Of a stretch of 64,000 nt of DNA, positions 31,739-40,958 are shown piece by piece; positions within the stretch are counted from its first letter, which is position 1, and the number at the start of each line of letters is the position of its first letter. Source of the stretch: Microbulbifer sp. MI-G (GTDB lineage: Bacteria; Pseudomonadota; Gammaproteobacteria; Pseudomonadales; Cellvibrionaceae); assembly GCF_030440425.1 (NCBI RefSeq), contig NZ_CP098023.1:2846001-2910000 (forward strand), in the 5' to 3' direction. Under the pieces are notes generated by a model. That model was not told the DNA's origin. It worked only from the letters and a program-made list of their open reading frames with translations, and ran no database searches. Made by a program: the position numbers and the translations under genes.

Positions 31739-32413
31739 ATGCGCTGGATATTCTATATTCTGATTTTTCTGGTACTGTTGCTGCTCGCCGGTTATTTGTT
31801 TCCCCGCGAAGTGATGCTGGATCGCAGTATTTATATCGACAAACCGCCCCAGGCCGTTTTCCCCTTCGTCAACAACTTCCGCAAATTCAACAACTGGTCT
31901 CCCTGGCGGCATGTCGATCCCTCAGTACAATACCAGTACAGTGGCCCTGAGCAGGGCATCGGAGCTGAAATGCGCTGGCACGGTGAGGCTTCCAAGGCGG
32001 GCAGCGGCACGCAAACCATTACTGTAAGCGATCCGGATAGCCTGGTACGCACCAGGCTCAACTTTGGCGATGGCTCCCAGGCCATGGCGGAATTCCAGCT
32101 ACAGCCGCAAAACGGCGGCACCCAGGTGACCTGGCGCTTTAGAAGCGACACTGGCGGTGGCCCAAGTGAGCGCTGGATGGGCCTGGTGGTGAAAAAGATG
32201 GTGGGTCAATCCTATGAAGAGGGGCTTGCAAAATTGAAAGCGCTGCTGGAAACCACCAGCAGTGAACCAGGGGCCGCCAGCGATACATCCGACTCGGTCT
32301 CGGATATTCCCTCGGATGTCGATGACGCCATGGGAGCTGGTCCCCAGGCTGTGCCTTCCACAATACAGAACCAGCAGCAGGAAGAGGCCGGAGAAACACC
32401 GGAAAATGAATAG
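31739..32413 (+). CDS. SRPBCC family protein, membrane-anchored
   Basis: A hydrophobic N-terminal helix (residues 3-20) is followed by a START/Bet v1-like SRPBCC domain (about 28-165), recognisable by DRSIYIDKPPQAVFPFV, FNNWSPWR and the closing helix KKMVGQSYEEGLAKLKALLE. Such domains bind hydrophobic ligands; no ligand can be predicted here. The last 55 residues are an acidic, Ser/Gln-rich tail of low complexity. It follows the CpxA-like kinase by 88 bp and may be read from that transcript. Confidence 0.75.
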   Translation: MRWIFYILIFLVLLLLAGYLFPREVMLDRSIYIDKPPQAVFPFVNNFRKFNNWSPWRHVDPSVQYQYSGPEQGIGAEMRWHGEASKAGSGTQTITVSDPDSLVRTRLNFGDGSQAMAEFQLQPQNGGTQVTWRFRSDTGGGPSERWMGLVVKKMVGQSYEEGLAKLKALLETTSSEPGAASDTSDSVSDIPSDVDDAMGAGPQAVPSTIQNQQQEEAGETPENE

Positions 32414-32642
32414 CAGTCCAGGCTGGCGAATAAATCCGGTGAATTTTTCCCGTGGGCAGATAATGGGACATCAGGGGCTGCCCCATCGATCTCAGGCCAG
32501 GGCAGACCTTAAAATAGCCAGTCACCCTGTGCCGTTGCAGTGTTGTTTTTTACTGCAGCCATCAACCGGGCCATAGAGGATCAATTGCACTGCCGGGTTA
32601 ATAACAGCCCGCCTTACGATGAAAGCTGGCAGTTTCCCGGCC

Positions 32643-33500
32643 TTAGGATTTCCCTTTGCGCGCCGGCGGCAGCGGTGACTTGCGCAGCTTGCGACGCTGG
32701 CGTTCCAGGTCCAGCCTCTCTCCCTGGGTCAGTGGACGCTGACCCAACTTGGGCAATCCGGCGGTCACACAGAGGTCGTCGATCTCCCGGGGCTCCATCT
32801 CAATCCACTGGCCCACACGCACATGGGAGGGAATAAAGACACTGCCATAGCGCACCCGCTTGAGGCGGCTTACGCGCACTCCCTGGGATTCCCATAAGCG
32901 GCGCACTTCGCGATTGCGCCCCTCCATCACCACGCAGTAGAACCACCGATTTTTACCCTCGCCACCACTCTCAACAATATCGGTAAAACGCGCGGGGCCA
33001 TCATCCAGCAGTACCCCCTTGAACAGGCGCTGTTTCATCTCTTTATCCACATGCCCCTGGATACGCACCAGGTATTCACGGTCGATGACTGAGGACGGAT
33101 GCATCAGCTTGTTGGCCAGTTCACCGCTATTGGTAAACAGCAACAGGCCGCTGGTATTAAAGTCCAGCCGCCCAACGGAGATCCAGCGGCCACTCTTCAA
33201 GTGCGGCAGTCGGTCGTATACTGTGGGGCGTCCCTCAGGATCCTGACGGGAACAAATCTCTCCAACCGGCTTGTTATAGAGTAAAACTCGGCAGCGATTT
33301 TCCTCTGTCGAAGGCAGGCGCCGGCCATCAAATTCTATGCGATCCTGCCCGGTTACGCGCTCGCCAAGTTCCGCCACCTGACCGTTCACCGTCACACGAC
33401 CGGCATTGATCGCACGCTCCATCTCACGGCGCGATCCAAGGCCGCCGCGCGCTAATACTTTTTGCAATTTTTCGCCGGTAGGCGAGGTACCATCATTCAT
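32643..33500 (-). CDS. rluB: 23S rRNA pseudouridine 2605 synthase RluB
   Basis: Pseudouridine synthase acting on 23S rRNA. An S4 RNA-binding domain (residues 10-60) precedes the RsuA/RluB catalytic domain, with catalytic D113 in [14 protein letters not shown]. The C-terminal tail is basic ([17 protein letters not shown]). The 285 residues are normal. It is the third gene of the scpA-scpB-rluB run, as in E. coli and pseudomonad neighbourhoods. Confidence 0.93.
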   Translation of the reverse strand: MNDGTSPTGEKLQKVLARGGLGSRREMERAINAGRVTVNGQVAELGERVTGQDRIEFDGRRLPSTEENRCRVLLYNKPVGEICSRQDPEGRPTVYDRLPHLKSGRWISVGRLDFNTSGLLLFTNSGELANKLMHPSSVIDREYLVRIQGHVDKEMKQRLFKGVLLDDGPARFTDIVESGGEGKNRWFYCVVMEGRNREVRRLWESQGVRVSRLKRVRYGSVFIPSHVRVGQWIEMEPREIDDLCVTAGLPKLGQRPLTQGERLDLERQRRKLRKSPLPPARKGKS

Positions 33501-33661
33501 GGGGCGGTATTTTCCACTTGCGCCACTTGTTCAGAATCATCACAGGTACCAGCACCCCCTCAGCTCCAGTTTCTGCAGCAGTCCCATTTTTGTGGCTGCC
33601 ATCAGTGCCAATACCGTGCGCAGCCAGAGACACTGTTTTGCCCGGTGTATCTTCCGGGCGG

Positions 33662-34669
33662 TCATTGGCCACTTCCATCCCCTGCCTCCGGGACAGTAGA
33701 TACTGCTGCTTCTGTTGGCACAGCATCGGTGGTGTCAACAAGCACTGCCTCTGGTGGCGTTACAACAGGAGCCCCGTTAGCCCCGGTCTCCATTTCAAGG
33801 GCCACCGCAGACGTTTCCGTCTCACCGGAACTCTCCATACGCTGTTCTTGCGCAGTCTTTGTACCAGTGTCCAATCGATTCTCAGGCAGGGTTACGGGAG
33901 GGGGAGCAGGAACTGCAACCTCGGCCTCCGCAACAATTTCCTCTGCCAGCGCTGCAATCAGGACTTCATCAGCCTCGGCCTCACTGCTGGCCTCTTCAGG
34001 GGATGCCTCCGGGCCGCCTGAAATTCTCTCCTCAGCCCTGCCCCGCCCTTCACAGGCCGCCTTATCCGGCTCTGCACTGTCCCCCTCGTCATCACCAGCA
34101 GGCGGGCTGTCCTGATTCAGCAGTTGAGTCAGAGTTTCTATATCGCGAATTTCCGCCAGTGTCGGCAGTTCATCCAGGGAACAGAGATTGAAGTAGTCTA
34201 GAAATTCTCGGGTAGTCGCATAAAGAGACGGTTTTCCCGGCACATCGCGCTGGCCAACTACCTTGATCCAACCGCGTTCTGACAGGCTCTTGACAATCTG
34301 GGAACTCACCGCAACACCGCGGATTTCTTCAATATCACTGCGGGTTACCGGCTGGCGATAGGCGATGATCGCCAGGGTTTCCAGGGTTGCACGGGAGTAC
34401 TTTTGCGCTTTTTCCTCCCACAGGCGATTCACCCAGGGTGCCAGGTCTTCGGGCACCTGAAAGCGCCAGCCACTGGCTACCCTCTTGAGTTCAAACCCGC
34501 GTCCGGCACAACTTTGCGCTATATTTTCCAGTGCGTCTCTCAAGGTCGCCTTGGAGGGTTGCTCCTCCTTATGCAACAGCGACAGCAGCTTTTCCTCACT
34601 CAGGGGCTGCTCTGCCGCCAGCAGGGCACCCTCCAGGATTCTGTGTAACAATTCCGGTGCTATTGTCAT
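33662..34669 (-). CDS. scpB: Segregation and condensation protein B, with long acidic tail
   Basis: Winged-helix subunit of the SMC-ScpAB condensin that helps chromosome segregation. The ScpB core is residues 1-185 (SRATLETLAIIAYRQPVTR, the SLYATTREFLDYF motif). Residues 186-335 are a 150-residue low-complexity tail rich in Glu, Ala, Pro and Thr, unlike the short bacterial ScpB. It overlaps scpA by 4 bp. The tail lies directly against a 161-bp gap before rluB. Confidence 0.93.
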   Translation of the reverse strand: MTIAPELLHRILEGALLAAEQPLSEEKLLSLLHKEEQPSKATLRDALENIAQSCAGRGFELKRVASGWRFQVPEDLAPWVNRLWEEKAQKYSRATLETLAIIAYRQPVTRSDIEEIRGVAVSSQIVKSLSERGWIKVVGQRDVPGKPSLYATTREFLDYFNLCSLDELPTLAEIRDIETLTQLLNQDSPPAGDDEGDSAEPDKAACEGRGRAEERISGGPEASPEEASSEAEADEVLIAALAEEIVAEAEVAVPAPPPVTLPENRLDTGTKTAQEQRMESSGETETSAVALEMETGANGAPVVTPPEAVLVDTTDAVPTEAAVSTVPEAGDGSGQ

Positions 34670-35754
34670 CTCTTCGTTTCTAACTCTGGCCCTTCACGGA
34701 CAATTTCCATGATTCCCGGCGATACTCTTTCCTGGGACCCGGTCAACTCGGTCACTGTCGGTTGGCCGGTCTCAGGATTCGCTTCCTTTTCAACAAAAGA
34801 GTCAATTCCGCCAGTTTCGCTTTCTTCTGTACATTCAATATCCGCAACATTTTCCTCACCGTGGCCGGCGGCACGTACATGGATAGGGCCAAAGGCCTCG
34901 TTCTGGACCAGTTCCACCAGGGATTCCTTGACCAGTTCCATCACCGCGAGAAAGGTGACTACAACCCCGAGACGTCCTTCTTTCACAGTGAACAAACTTA
35001 CAAAAGGCACAAACTGACGGTGACGAATTCGTTCCAGAACCTGGGTCATACGCTCGCGGGTAGACAACTTTTCCCGCTCCACCTGGTGGCTTTCAAACAT
35101 ATCCGCACGCCGCAGCACATCCGCCAGCGACACCAGTACCTCCTTGAGGTTCACCTCCGGATCCGGACGGGTACTATTGCGGTCGGGGCTCTCGGCACTG
35201 GCCCGGTGAACATCGCGGCCTATACGCGCAATTTCGTCCAGCTCCTCCGCTGCGGTCTTGAAGCGCTCGTACTCCTGCAGGCGGCGGATCAGTGCCGCAC
35301 GGGGATCTTCACCCTCTTCCTCCTCTACGTGCGGGGGGCGCGGCAGAAGCATACGCGATTTGATTTCCGCGAGCATCGCCGCCATCACCAGATAGTCCGC
35401 TGCCAGCTCGAAGCGGATTGCCGTCATCATTTCCACATACGCCATATATTGGCGGGTGATGTCTGCGACATTGATCTCGAGAATATCCAGATTCTGGCGC
35501 CGAATCAGATAAAGGAGCAGGTCCAGAGGCCCTTCAAATGCCTCCAGTATCACTTCCAGCGCATCTGGCGGAATAAAGAGGTCAGGCGGAAGGTCGGTAA
35601 AAGCTTCACCCTGCACCAGGGCCAGGGGCACGTCCACCGGCCTGCCCTGTAGACCAGCATCGGTCTGCGCAAGCGACCCGGCTTCGCACGCCACAATACC
35701 AGTGGGATCCCGCTTTTCCCCATCGGTTGCCAGTGCTTTTGCTTTATTAGACAC
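34666..35754 (-). CDS. scpA: Segregation and condensation protein A
   Basis: Kleisin subunit that bridges SMC heads in the condensin complex. The N-terminal SMC-binding part starts at about residue 67 (FEGPLDLLLYLIRRQNLDI, YLVMAAMLAEIKSRMLLP), and the C-terminal winged helix ends near VVVTFLAVMELVKE. A leader of about 60 residues and a 75-residue acidic tail are longer than in model proteins. It is followed by scpB with a 4-bp overlap. Confidence 0.93.
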   Translation of the reverse strand: MSNKAKALATDGEKRDPTGIVACEAGSLAQTDAGLQGRPVDVPLALVQGEAFTDLPPDLFIPPDALEVILEAFEGPLDLLLYLIRRQNLDILEINVADITRQYMAYVEMMTAIRFELAADYLVMAAMLAEIKSRMLLPRPPHVEEEEGEDPRAALIRRLQEYERFKTAAEELDEIARIGRDVHRASAESPDRNSTRPDPEVNLKEVLVSLADVLRRADMFESHQVEREKLSTRERMTQVLERIRHRQFVPFVSLFTVKEGRLGVVVTFLAVMELVKESLVELVQNEAFGPIHVRAAGHGEENVADIECTEESETGGIDSFVEKEANPETGQPTVTELTGSQERVSPGIMEIVREGPELETKR

Positions 35755-35808
35755 CCTGCCACGCCTTTAAAAGTGCAAACTTGCAATTATACACCAGCAC
35801 AGCGCCTT

Positions 35809-36432
35809 TCAGCCCAGTATCCCGCTAATGGCGCCACACCCATGGCGAATCAGTTGGGGTTCGTCCCCGGTAAGATCAATGACGGACGTCGCCTCCAGTC
35901 CGCAAAAACCCCCGTCTATGACCAGCTCCACCTGGTGCTCGAGCATATCGCGGATATCGTAAGGATCGGTGAGCGGTTGCTCGTCGCCAGGCATAATCAG
36001 GCTGCAACTCATCAGGGGTTCGCCAACCGCCTCGATCAACGCGAGAGCAATCGGGTTGTCCGGAACACGGATGCCGATGGTTTTGCGCTTGGGGTGTATA
36101 AGGCGCCTGGGTACTTCCGCTGTCGCCGGCATAATAAATGTGTAGGGACCCGGCGTGTGATTTTTTAAAAGCCGGAACATCTGGTTATCCACCTTTGCGT
36201 AAGTGGCCAACTCTGAGAGATCCCGGCACATCAGGGTAAAGTTATGCTGTTTGTCCAGTTGGCGCAGTGCACGAATCCGCTCCACCGCCAGTTTCTCACC
36301 CAAACGGCACCCAATCGCATAAGCCGAGTCCGTGGGAAAAATGATAACGCCTCCGTGGGTCACAATGTCAGCGGCCTGACTGATCAGACGCCCCTGGGGA
36401 TTATCCGGATGAATTTGAAAAAACTGCGCCAC
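35809..36432 (-). CDS. YciO/Sua5-type nucleotide-binding protein
   Basis: YrdC-domain protein of the YciO branch, related to threonylcarbamoyl-AMP synthase Sua5/TsaC; the exact role of YciO is less clear than that of TsaC. The 207 residues begin at GTG 36432 with AQFFQIHPDNPQGRLISQA, close to E. coli YciO, and include the KRKTIGIRVP motif and the PTDSAYAIGCR loop. The longer open frame upstream is not family-like. It lies between the RNase AM-like gene and scpA, the usual position. Confidence 0.9.
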   Translation of the reverse strand: MAQFFQIHPDNPQGRLISQAADIVTHGGVIIFPTDSAYAIGCRLGEKLAVERIRALRQLDKQHNFTLMCRDLSELATYAKVDNQMFRLLKNHTPGPYTFIMPATAEVPRRLIHPKRKTIGIRVPDNPIALALIEAVGEPLMSCSLIMPGDEQPLTDPYDIRDMLEHQVELVIDGGFCGLEATSVIDLTGDEPQLIRHGCGAISGILG

Positions 36433-36515
36433 AAAAGCCCCCGAGCCTCGAATGAATGGAAAAAGTTCACAGCGGTTACACGCGCTCGCCAGGGGACTCA
36501 GAGCCCGCCAAGTGA

Positions 36516-37472
36516 TCAAACTGGCAGTGGATGGCTCTGCAAGCCCCGGTGCAGAGTGTGCCACAGATTCCACACCGGCTCGACGCCTTGCGGCAGATGC
36601 ACACAGCCCAACTCCCGCCAAGCCTGCCCGGGCTGGTGAAAATCGCTGCCCAGCGAAGAAGGGGGCACGGGTAGCTGCACCGCCCTAGCCCCCGCGGTAA
36701 TCAGGGCGCTCAGCTCCTTGGTCTGCGCGGGATTCTGACGGCCACAAAGCAGCTCCAACGCATCGCCACCACTGCGTAAGAAATCGCTGATCAGGCGCTG
36801 CAACTGTGTGCGGGTCAGACGGTATTTAAGCGGGTGTGCCAGCACAGCACAGCCCCCCGCTGCATGGATGGTGTCGATGGTCTCCGCCAGTTGCGGCCAC
36901 TCGACCTGTACATCACCGACCCTGCCTGTGCCAAGATAGCGTTTGAATGCGCGCGCAGAATCCACCACATGCCCCGCCTCCACCAGCCAGCGGGCAAAGT
37001 GCGGGCGACCCGGAGCAGCTCGCCCGGCAAGGCCACAAGCGCCCTCCAAGGCACCGTGAAAACCGCATTGATGCAGTTGCCTGGCGATCCGCTCGGCCCG
37101 CTCACAGCGCAATGTCTGGCGCAACCCGATGGCTCGCTGCAAGAGCGCCGAAGTCGGTTGGATATTAAGCCCCAGGATATGAATGGGGCGCCGTCCCCAG
37201 AGCGTAGAAAATTCAATGCCTGCCACCACGGTAATACCCGCGTGTTCACCGGCACACTGAGCCTGTGCCACACCATCGACCGTATCGTGGTCGGTAAGCG
37301 CCATTAATGTCACACCCAGAGACTTAGCTCTCGACACCAGTTGCGCAGGACTTAAAATACCATCCGAAGCGGTACTGTGACTGTGCAGATCGACCAGATC
37401 TGTTTTCAGGTCTGCTAAAAGGGCTCTCAATAACTGGGCTCTCACTGGGTTTTGCGCGGCATAATGGCGCAA
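36516..37472 (-). CDS. rnm: PHP-domain phosphoesterase, RNase AM-like
   Basis: Metal-dependent PHP esterase. Members of this group (YciV/RNase AM) trim 5' ends of RNA and hydrolyse 3',5'-bisphosphonucleotides. Metal-binding motifs are visible: DLHSHSTASDG, LTDHDTV, AGIEFS, LAHP and the C-terminal GSDFHQPG. The 318-residue frame opens at a TTG with no clear ribosome-binding site, and inner GTG or TTG codons at residues 10 and 15 are also possible. The true start probably lies just before DLKTDLVDLHSHS. Next to yciO as in E. coli. Confidence 0.88.
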   Translation of the reverse strand: MRHYAAQNPVRAQLLRALLADLKTDLVDLHSHSTASDGILSPAQLVSRAKSLGVTLMALTDHDTVDGVAQAQCAGEHAGITVVAGIEFSTLWGRRPIHILGLNIQPTSALLQRAIGLRQTLRCERAERIARQLHQCGFHGALEGACGLAGRAAPGRPHFARWLVEAGHVVDSARAFKRYLGTGRVGDVQVEWPQLAETIDTIHAAGGCAVLAHPLKYRLTRTQLQRLISDFLRSGGDALELLCGRQNPAQTKELSALITAGARAVQLPVPPSSLGSDFHQPGQAWRELGCVHLPQGVEPVWNLWHTLHRGLQSHPLPV

Positions 37473-37686
37473 AATACGTTATTTTGGAACAATTAGCCGA
37501 CGCGAATGTCTCACCCGCACCCGGCACTACCAGGGATAAGGCCCGGACCCGGAGTCAACCAGCAGTGACACCAATGGCCCGGCGTCTGGCAGCTGCATTG
37601 CCAGTGGGGAAGTATTTGTATAGGCAGGTCATCCTGGCATGACTTACCAGTAGGCTTCCAGCGGGCATTATCACCGGAATTTAAGT

Positions 37687-38412
37687 ATGACCGAAACGAA
37701 TTCGACCACCCCAGCACCCCGGCCAGCGCCCGAAAAGAAAGGGGGCCTGTTGGGTAACCTGCTCCTGAATATTGTAATCCCCACCCTGGTGCTCACCAAA
37801 CTGTCCGGCGATGACTGGCTGGGAACCAAGTGGGCTCTGGTTGTTGCACTGGCCTTTCCATTGGGCTATGGATTGCGGGACCTGATTCGCTCGGGCAAAA
37901 TCAATTTTTTCTCGGCGCTGGGCATTATCAGTATCCTGCTGACCGGCGGTATCAGCCTGCTGGAACTGGACCCGCAATATATCGCCATCAAGGAAGCCGC
38001 TATTCCCGGTCTGCTGGGTCTAGCCACTGTCATCTCCCTCTATACCCGTTGGCCACTGGTTAAAACCCTGCTGTACAACGACCAGATCCTGGATACGGCA
38101 AAAATTGCCCAGAGTTTGGTAAACAACGGCAACCAGAGGGCATTCGAGCGCGCATTGCAACAGGCTTCCTGGATGATTGCAGGCTCCTTTTTCCTATCCT
38201 CCGCCCTCAACTACCTGCTCGCCAAAGTCATTCTGCAGAGCCCTCCCGGCACCGAGGCCTTTAACGAAGAGCTGGGCAAAATGACCGCGCTCAGCTACCC
38301 GGTAATCGCCCTGCCGGCAACCATTATTCTGATGTTGGTGCTTTTTTTTCTGTTTTACCGCATCGGCAAGCTGACCGGGCTGAAACTGGAAGAGGTGATG
38401 ATCGCCCGATAA
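37687..38412 (+). CDS. Six-TM membrane protein, VC0807-like family
   Basis: Inner-membrane protein of 241 residues with about six hydrophobic segments (22-40, 45-64, 72-92, 103-121, 165-186, 210-233) and a long loop between four and five. It resembles the VC0807-like uncharacterised family. It occupies the place next to yciI and opposite rnm-yciO that in pseudomonads is held by the septation protein YciB/IspZ, to which it has a loosely similar layout. Function unknown. Confidence 0.7.
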   Translation: MTETNSTTPAPRPAPEKKGGLLGNLLLNIVIPTLVLTKLSGDDWLGTKWALVVALAFPLGYGLRDLIRSGKINFFSALGIISILLTGGISLLELDPQYIAIKEAAIPGLLGLATVISLYTRWPLVKTLLYNDQILDTAKIAQSLVNNGNQRAFERALQQASWMIAGSFFLSSALNYLLAKVILQSPPGTEAFNEELGKMTALSYPVIALPATIILMLVLFFLFYRIGKLTGLKLEEVMIAR

Positions 38413-38458
38413 ACCGTGATGGTATTTTTATTATCAACTGACGAGAGCATAAATAACC

Positions 38459-38758
38459 ATGTGGTACGCCATCATCAGTGAGGATGTGAGCGATAGCCTC
38501 CCCCTGCGCAAAAAAGCGCGAGCCGGTCACCTGGCGAGACTTGAGCGCTTGAAAAACGAGGGCCGCTTGCTGGCCGCGGGACCGCACCCGGCTGTGGATA
38601 GCGAGGAACCTGGCGCAGCAGGATTCAGTGGCAGTCTGGTAATCGCTGAGTTCCCGTCTCTGAAGGATGCCGAGGCCTGGGCCGGCGATGATCCCTATCG
38701 TGAAGCCGGTGTCTATGCTTCGGTGACCGTCAAGCCGTTCAAGCTCGTATCCCCCTGA
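38459..38758 (+). CDS. yciI: YciI family protein
   Basis: Small ferredoxin-fold protein (99 residues). It has the family features [31 protein letters not shown], the conserved [10 protein letters not shown] strand and [13 protein letters not shown] with the His/Asp pair proposed as active site. The cellular role is not settled. It sits 46 bp after the six-TM protein and before the SH3 protein, probably in one operon. Confidence 0.88.
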   Translation: MWYAIISEDVSDSLPLRKKARAGHLARLERLKNEGRLLAAGPHPAVDSEEPGAAGFSGSLVIAEFPSLKDAEAWAGDDPYREAGVYASVTVKPFKLVSP

Positions 38759-38794
38759 TCAACAACACTCTACAAAGCAAAAGCTTGGCCAATA

Positions 38795-39475
38795 ATGAAG
38801 AATATACTGCCCTATCTACTCACTACGTCACTGCTTTTTGCGGCCCCGGCGACCCTGAGCGCAGAGACCCGCTATATTACCGACCTTCTACATGTACCTG
38901 TGCGTTCCGGCAAGGGCAACGAGTTTCGCATCCTGCACCGCGGCCTGCCCAGTGGTACCCAACTCGAACTCCTCGAAGATATCCCAACAGAAGGTTGGGC
39001 ACGTATTCGCACCCCCAAGGGCACGGAGGGCTGGGTGAGGCGCCAATACCTGATCTCGGAACCCGTGGCAAAGCTTAAACTGGCACAGGCCGAGAACAGT
39101 CTGGCCCGCTTCGAACAACTGGAAGGCAACCTGGGTGGAGAAGTTCAACGCCTGGAGGAGGAAAACGGTCTCCTCAGCACCTCCCTGAGCACTGTCCGAG
39201 AACAGAACCAAACACTGGCTACGGAGCTAAAAGCGTTGAAAGCCCTATCTGCCGATGCCCTGGATCTCAATGAGCGCCATCAGAAACTGTTACACCAATA
39301 CGAGCTGCTCAAGCAGGAAAAGACCATGGTAGAAGCCGAGATCCAACGCCTCTCCGGCAGCGAATCCCACAAGTGGTATCTATACGGTGCCCTGTCTGTG
39401 GTACTGGGAGCCCTGCTCGCGATGATCGCACCCCATATGCGCCCCCGTAAGCGCCACACCGAGTGGGCAAACTGA
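38795..39475 (+). CDS. TIGR04211-type SH3 domain protein
   Basis: Exported and membrane-anchored protein. A signal peptide (about 1-23) leads to a bacterial SH3 domain (24-90, VPVRSGKGNEFRILHRGLP...GWVRRQYL), a coiled coil (95-190), and one C-terminal membrane helix (about 195-215) with a basic tail. The layout matches the YgiM-like TIGR04211 family. It probably binds a cell-wall component; the partner is unknown. 226 residues. Confidence 0.85.
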   Translation: MKNILPYLLTTSLLFAAPATLSAETRYITDLLHVPVRSGKGNEFRILHRGLPSGTQLELLEDIPTEGWARIRTPKGTEGWVRRQYLISEPVAKLKLAQAENSLARFEQLEGNLGGEVQRLEEENGLLSTSLSTVREQNQTLATELKALKALSADALDLNERHQKLLHQYELLKQEKTMVEAEIQRLSGSESHKWYLYGALSVVLGALLAMIAPHMRPRKRHTEWAN

Positions 39476-39602
39476 TCTCCCCCTGTGGCTCAAAAATCGC
39501 ATACCATAGGCCGCCGGGGACAGCAATTGCGGCTGCTCCCACAATTCACCCGCATCTGCTGCGCTGTTGTAGCACAGGCTGGGCAAACCAATAAGGACAA
39601 GG

Positions 39603-40187
39603 ATGATGCGTAAACTCTCTATTTTTTTTCTCTGTACACTGCTCACAGTGCCCGCCCTGGCGAATAATCCTCAGGTGGCAATTAAAACCGATTTGGGCGT
39701 GATCCGCGTTGAGCTCTTCTCCAGCGAAGCGCCCGTTACCGTGGAGAACTTCCTCGCCTACGCGGACAGCGGTTTTTACAATGGGGTTATCTTCCACCGG
39801 GTGGTGCCGGGGTTCGTGATCCAGGCTGGTGGCTTTACCTTCGATTTTCAAAAGAAGGAAACCCGCAATGCCATCGTCAATGAGTCCGCCAATGGCCTGC
39901 AGAACCTGCGCGGCACCCTGTCTATGGCCAGGACGAATGACCCGGACAGCGCTACCTCTCAGTTTTTTATCAACCTAGTGGACAACACCCGCCTTGACGC
40001 CGGCGAGAACAAGCCCGGCTATGCCGTTTTTGGCAAAGTCGTGGAAGGCATGGATGTTGTAGAAAAAATCGTGCAACAGCCTCGTGGCCTGCATCGCCAG
40101 TATCCCAGCGCACCGAATACGCCCGTACGTATCCTCGATGCCAAGCGCGTCAACGCCGGCGACGGTGTCACTGCCAACAAAAGCTGA
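39603..40187 (+). CDS. ppiA: Periplasmic cyclophilin-type peptidyl-prolyl isomerase
   Basis: Proline isomerase for periplasmic protein folding. A signal peptide ends near VPALA-NN. The cyclophilin fold follows with GVIFHRVVPGFVIQAGG, SMARTNDPDSATSQFFINL and YAVFGKVVEGMDVV, including the catalytic Arg in FHRV. The 194 residues are normal. The start may be the ATG at 39603 or the next codon; AAGGA lies just upstream. It is transcribed with pdxJ, 12 bp downstream. Confidence 0.88.
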   Translation: MMRKLSIFFLCTLLTVPALANNPQVAIKTDLGVIRVELFSSEAPVTVENFLAYADSGFYNGVIFHRVVPGFVIQAGGFTFDFQKKETRNAIVNESANGLQNLRGTLSMARTNDPDSATSQFFINLVDNTRLDAGENKPGYAVFGKVVEGMDVVEKIVQQPRGLHRQYPSAPNTPVRILDAKRVNAGDGVTANKS

Positions 40188-40199
40188 GGAGAGCAGGCC

Positions 40200-40958
40200 T
40201 TGATAGCGCTCAGTGCCAATCTCAACAAAATTGCTCTGATCCGCAATGCCCGCGAAGGCAACTTCCCCGACGTGATCACCCACGGCCGGGTTTGCCTGGA
40301 TGCCGGCGCCCAGGGCCTGACCGTGCACCCGCGCCCGGATCAACGCCATATCCGTCCCGGTGACGTACGCAACCTGGCTGCCCTCTGCCGGGAGCGACAA
40401 GATACAGAGTTCAATGTAGAGGGCAATCCCTTTGCCAAACCCTCAGGCGGCTATCCCGGCTTGATGGCGCTGGTGTTGGAAACCCTACCGGATCAGTGCA
40501 CCCTGGTTCCAGACAGCAGCGACCAGCTGACTTCTGACCATGGCTTCAATCTCAAACTCGACAGCGCGCGTTTGTTGCCTCTGATTGCTGAATTAAAAAG
40601 CGCCGGCATCCGGGTCAGCCTGTTTATGGACCCGGACCTGGAGCAGATCAGTCTGGCCAGGGATGTGGGTGCGGATCGCATTGAACTTTACACCGGTCCC
40701 TATGCCCAAGCCGCCTCCGGCCAGCACAGGGCACTGAATGATATCTTTGCAGCACATTGCGCCGCTGCTGAACACGCCCTCCAACTGGGTTTGGGCGTCA
40801 ACGCGGGCCACGACCTGAACTTGGTCAACCTACCCCGTTACCGCACCCTGCCCGGGCTGCAGGAGGTCTCCATCGGTCATGCCCTGGTCGTGGATGCCAT
40901 TGGCATGGGGTTGGAGAACGCGGTTAAAGCTTACCTAGACTGTCTTGCCGGCAACTGA
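40200..40958 (+). CDS. pdxJ: Pyridoxine 5'-phosphate synthase
   Basis: TIM-barrel enzyme that joins 1-deoxyxylulose 5-phosphate and aminoacetone 3-phosphate to make pyridoxine 5'-phosphate. Family motifs: LSANLNKIALIRNAR, GLTVHPRPDQRHI, EFNVEGNP, LFMDPDLEQI, IELYTGPYA and VNAGHDLNL. The start is TTG at 40200, preceded by GAGGAG. It has 252 residues and overlaps the next gene by 1 bp (TGATG). Genes upstream do not include recO or acpS, its usual partners in E. coli. Confidence 0.96.
   Translation: MIALSANLNKIALIRNAREGNFPDVITHGRVCLDAGAQGLTVHPRPDQRHIRPGDVRNLAALCRERQDTEFNVEGNPFAKPSGGYPGLMALVLETLPDQCTLVPDSSDQLTSDHGFNLKLDSARLLPLIAELKSAGIRVSLFMDPDLEQISLARDVGADRIELYTGPYAQAASGQHRALNDIFAAHCAAAEHALQLGLGVNAGHDLNLVNLPRYRTLPGLQEVSIGHALVVDAIGMGLENAVKAYLDCLAGN

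Noticed and set aside
33493..33681. Small frame overlapping the end of scpB and the start of rluB
   Set aside because: About 61 residues without a recognisable family or ribosome-binding site; may be chance or an old continuation of the scpB tail.
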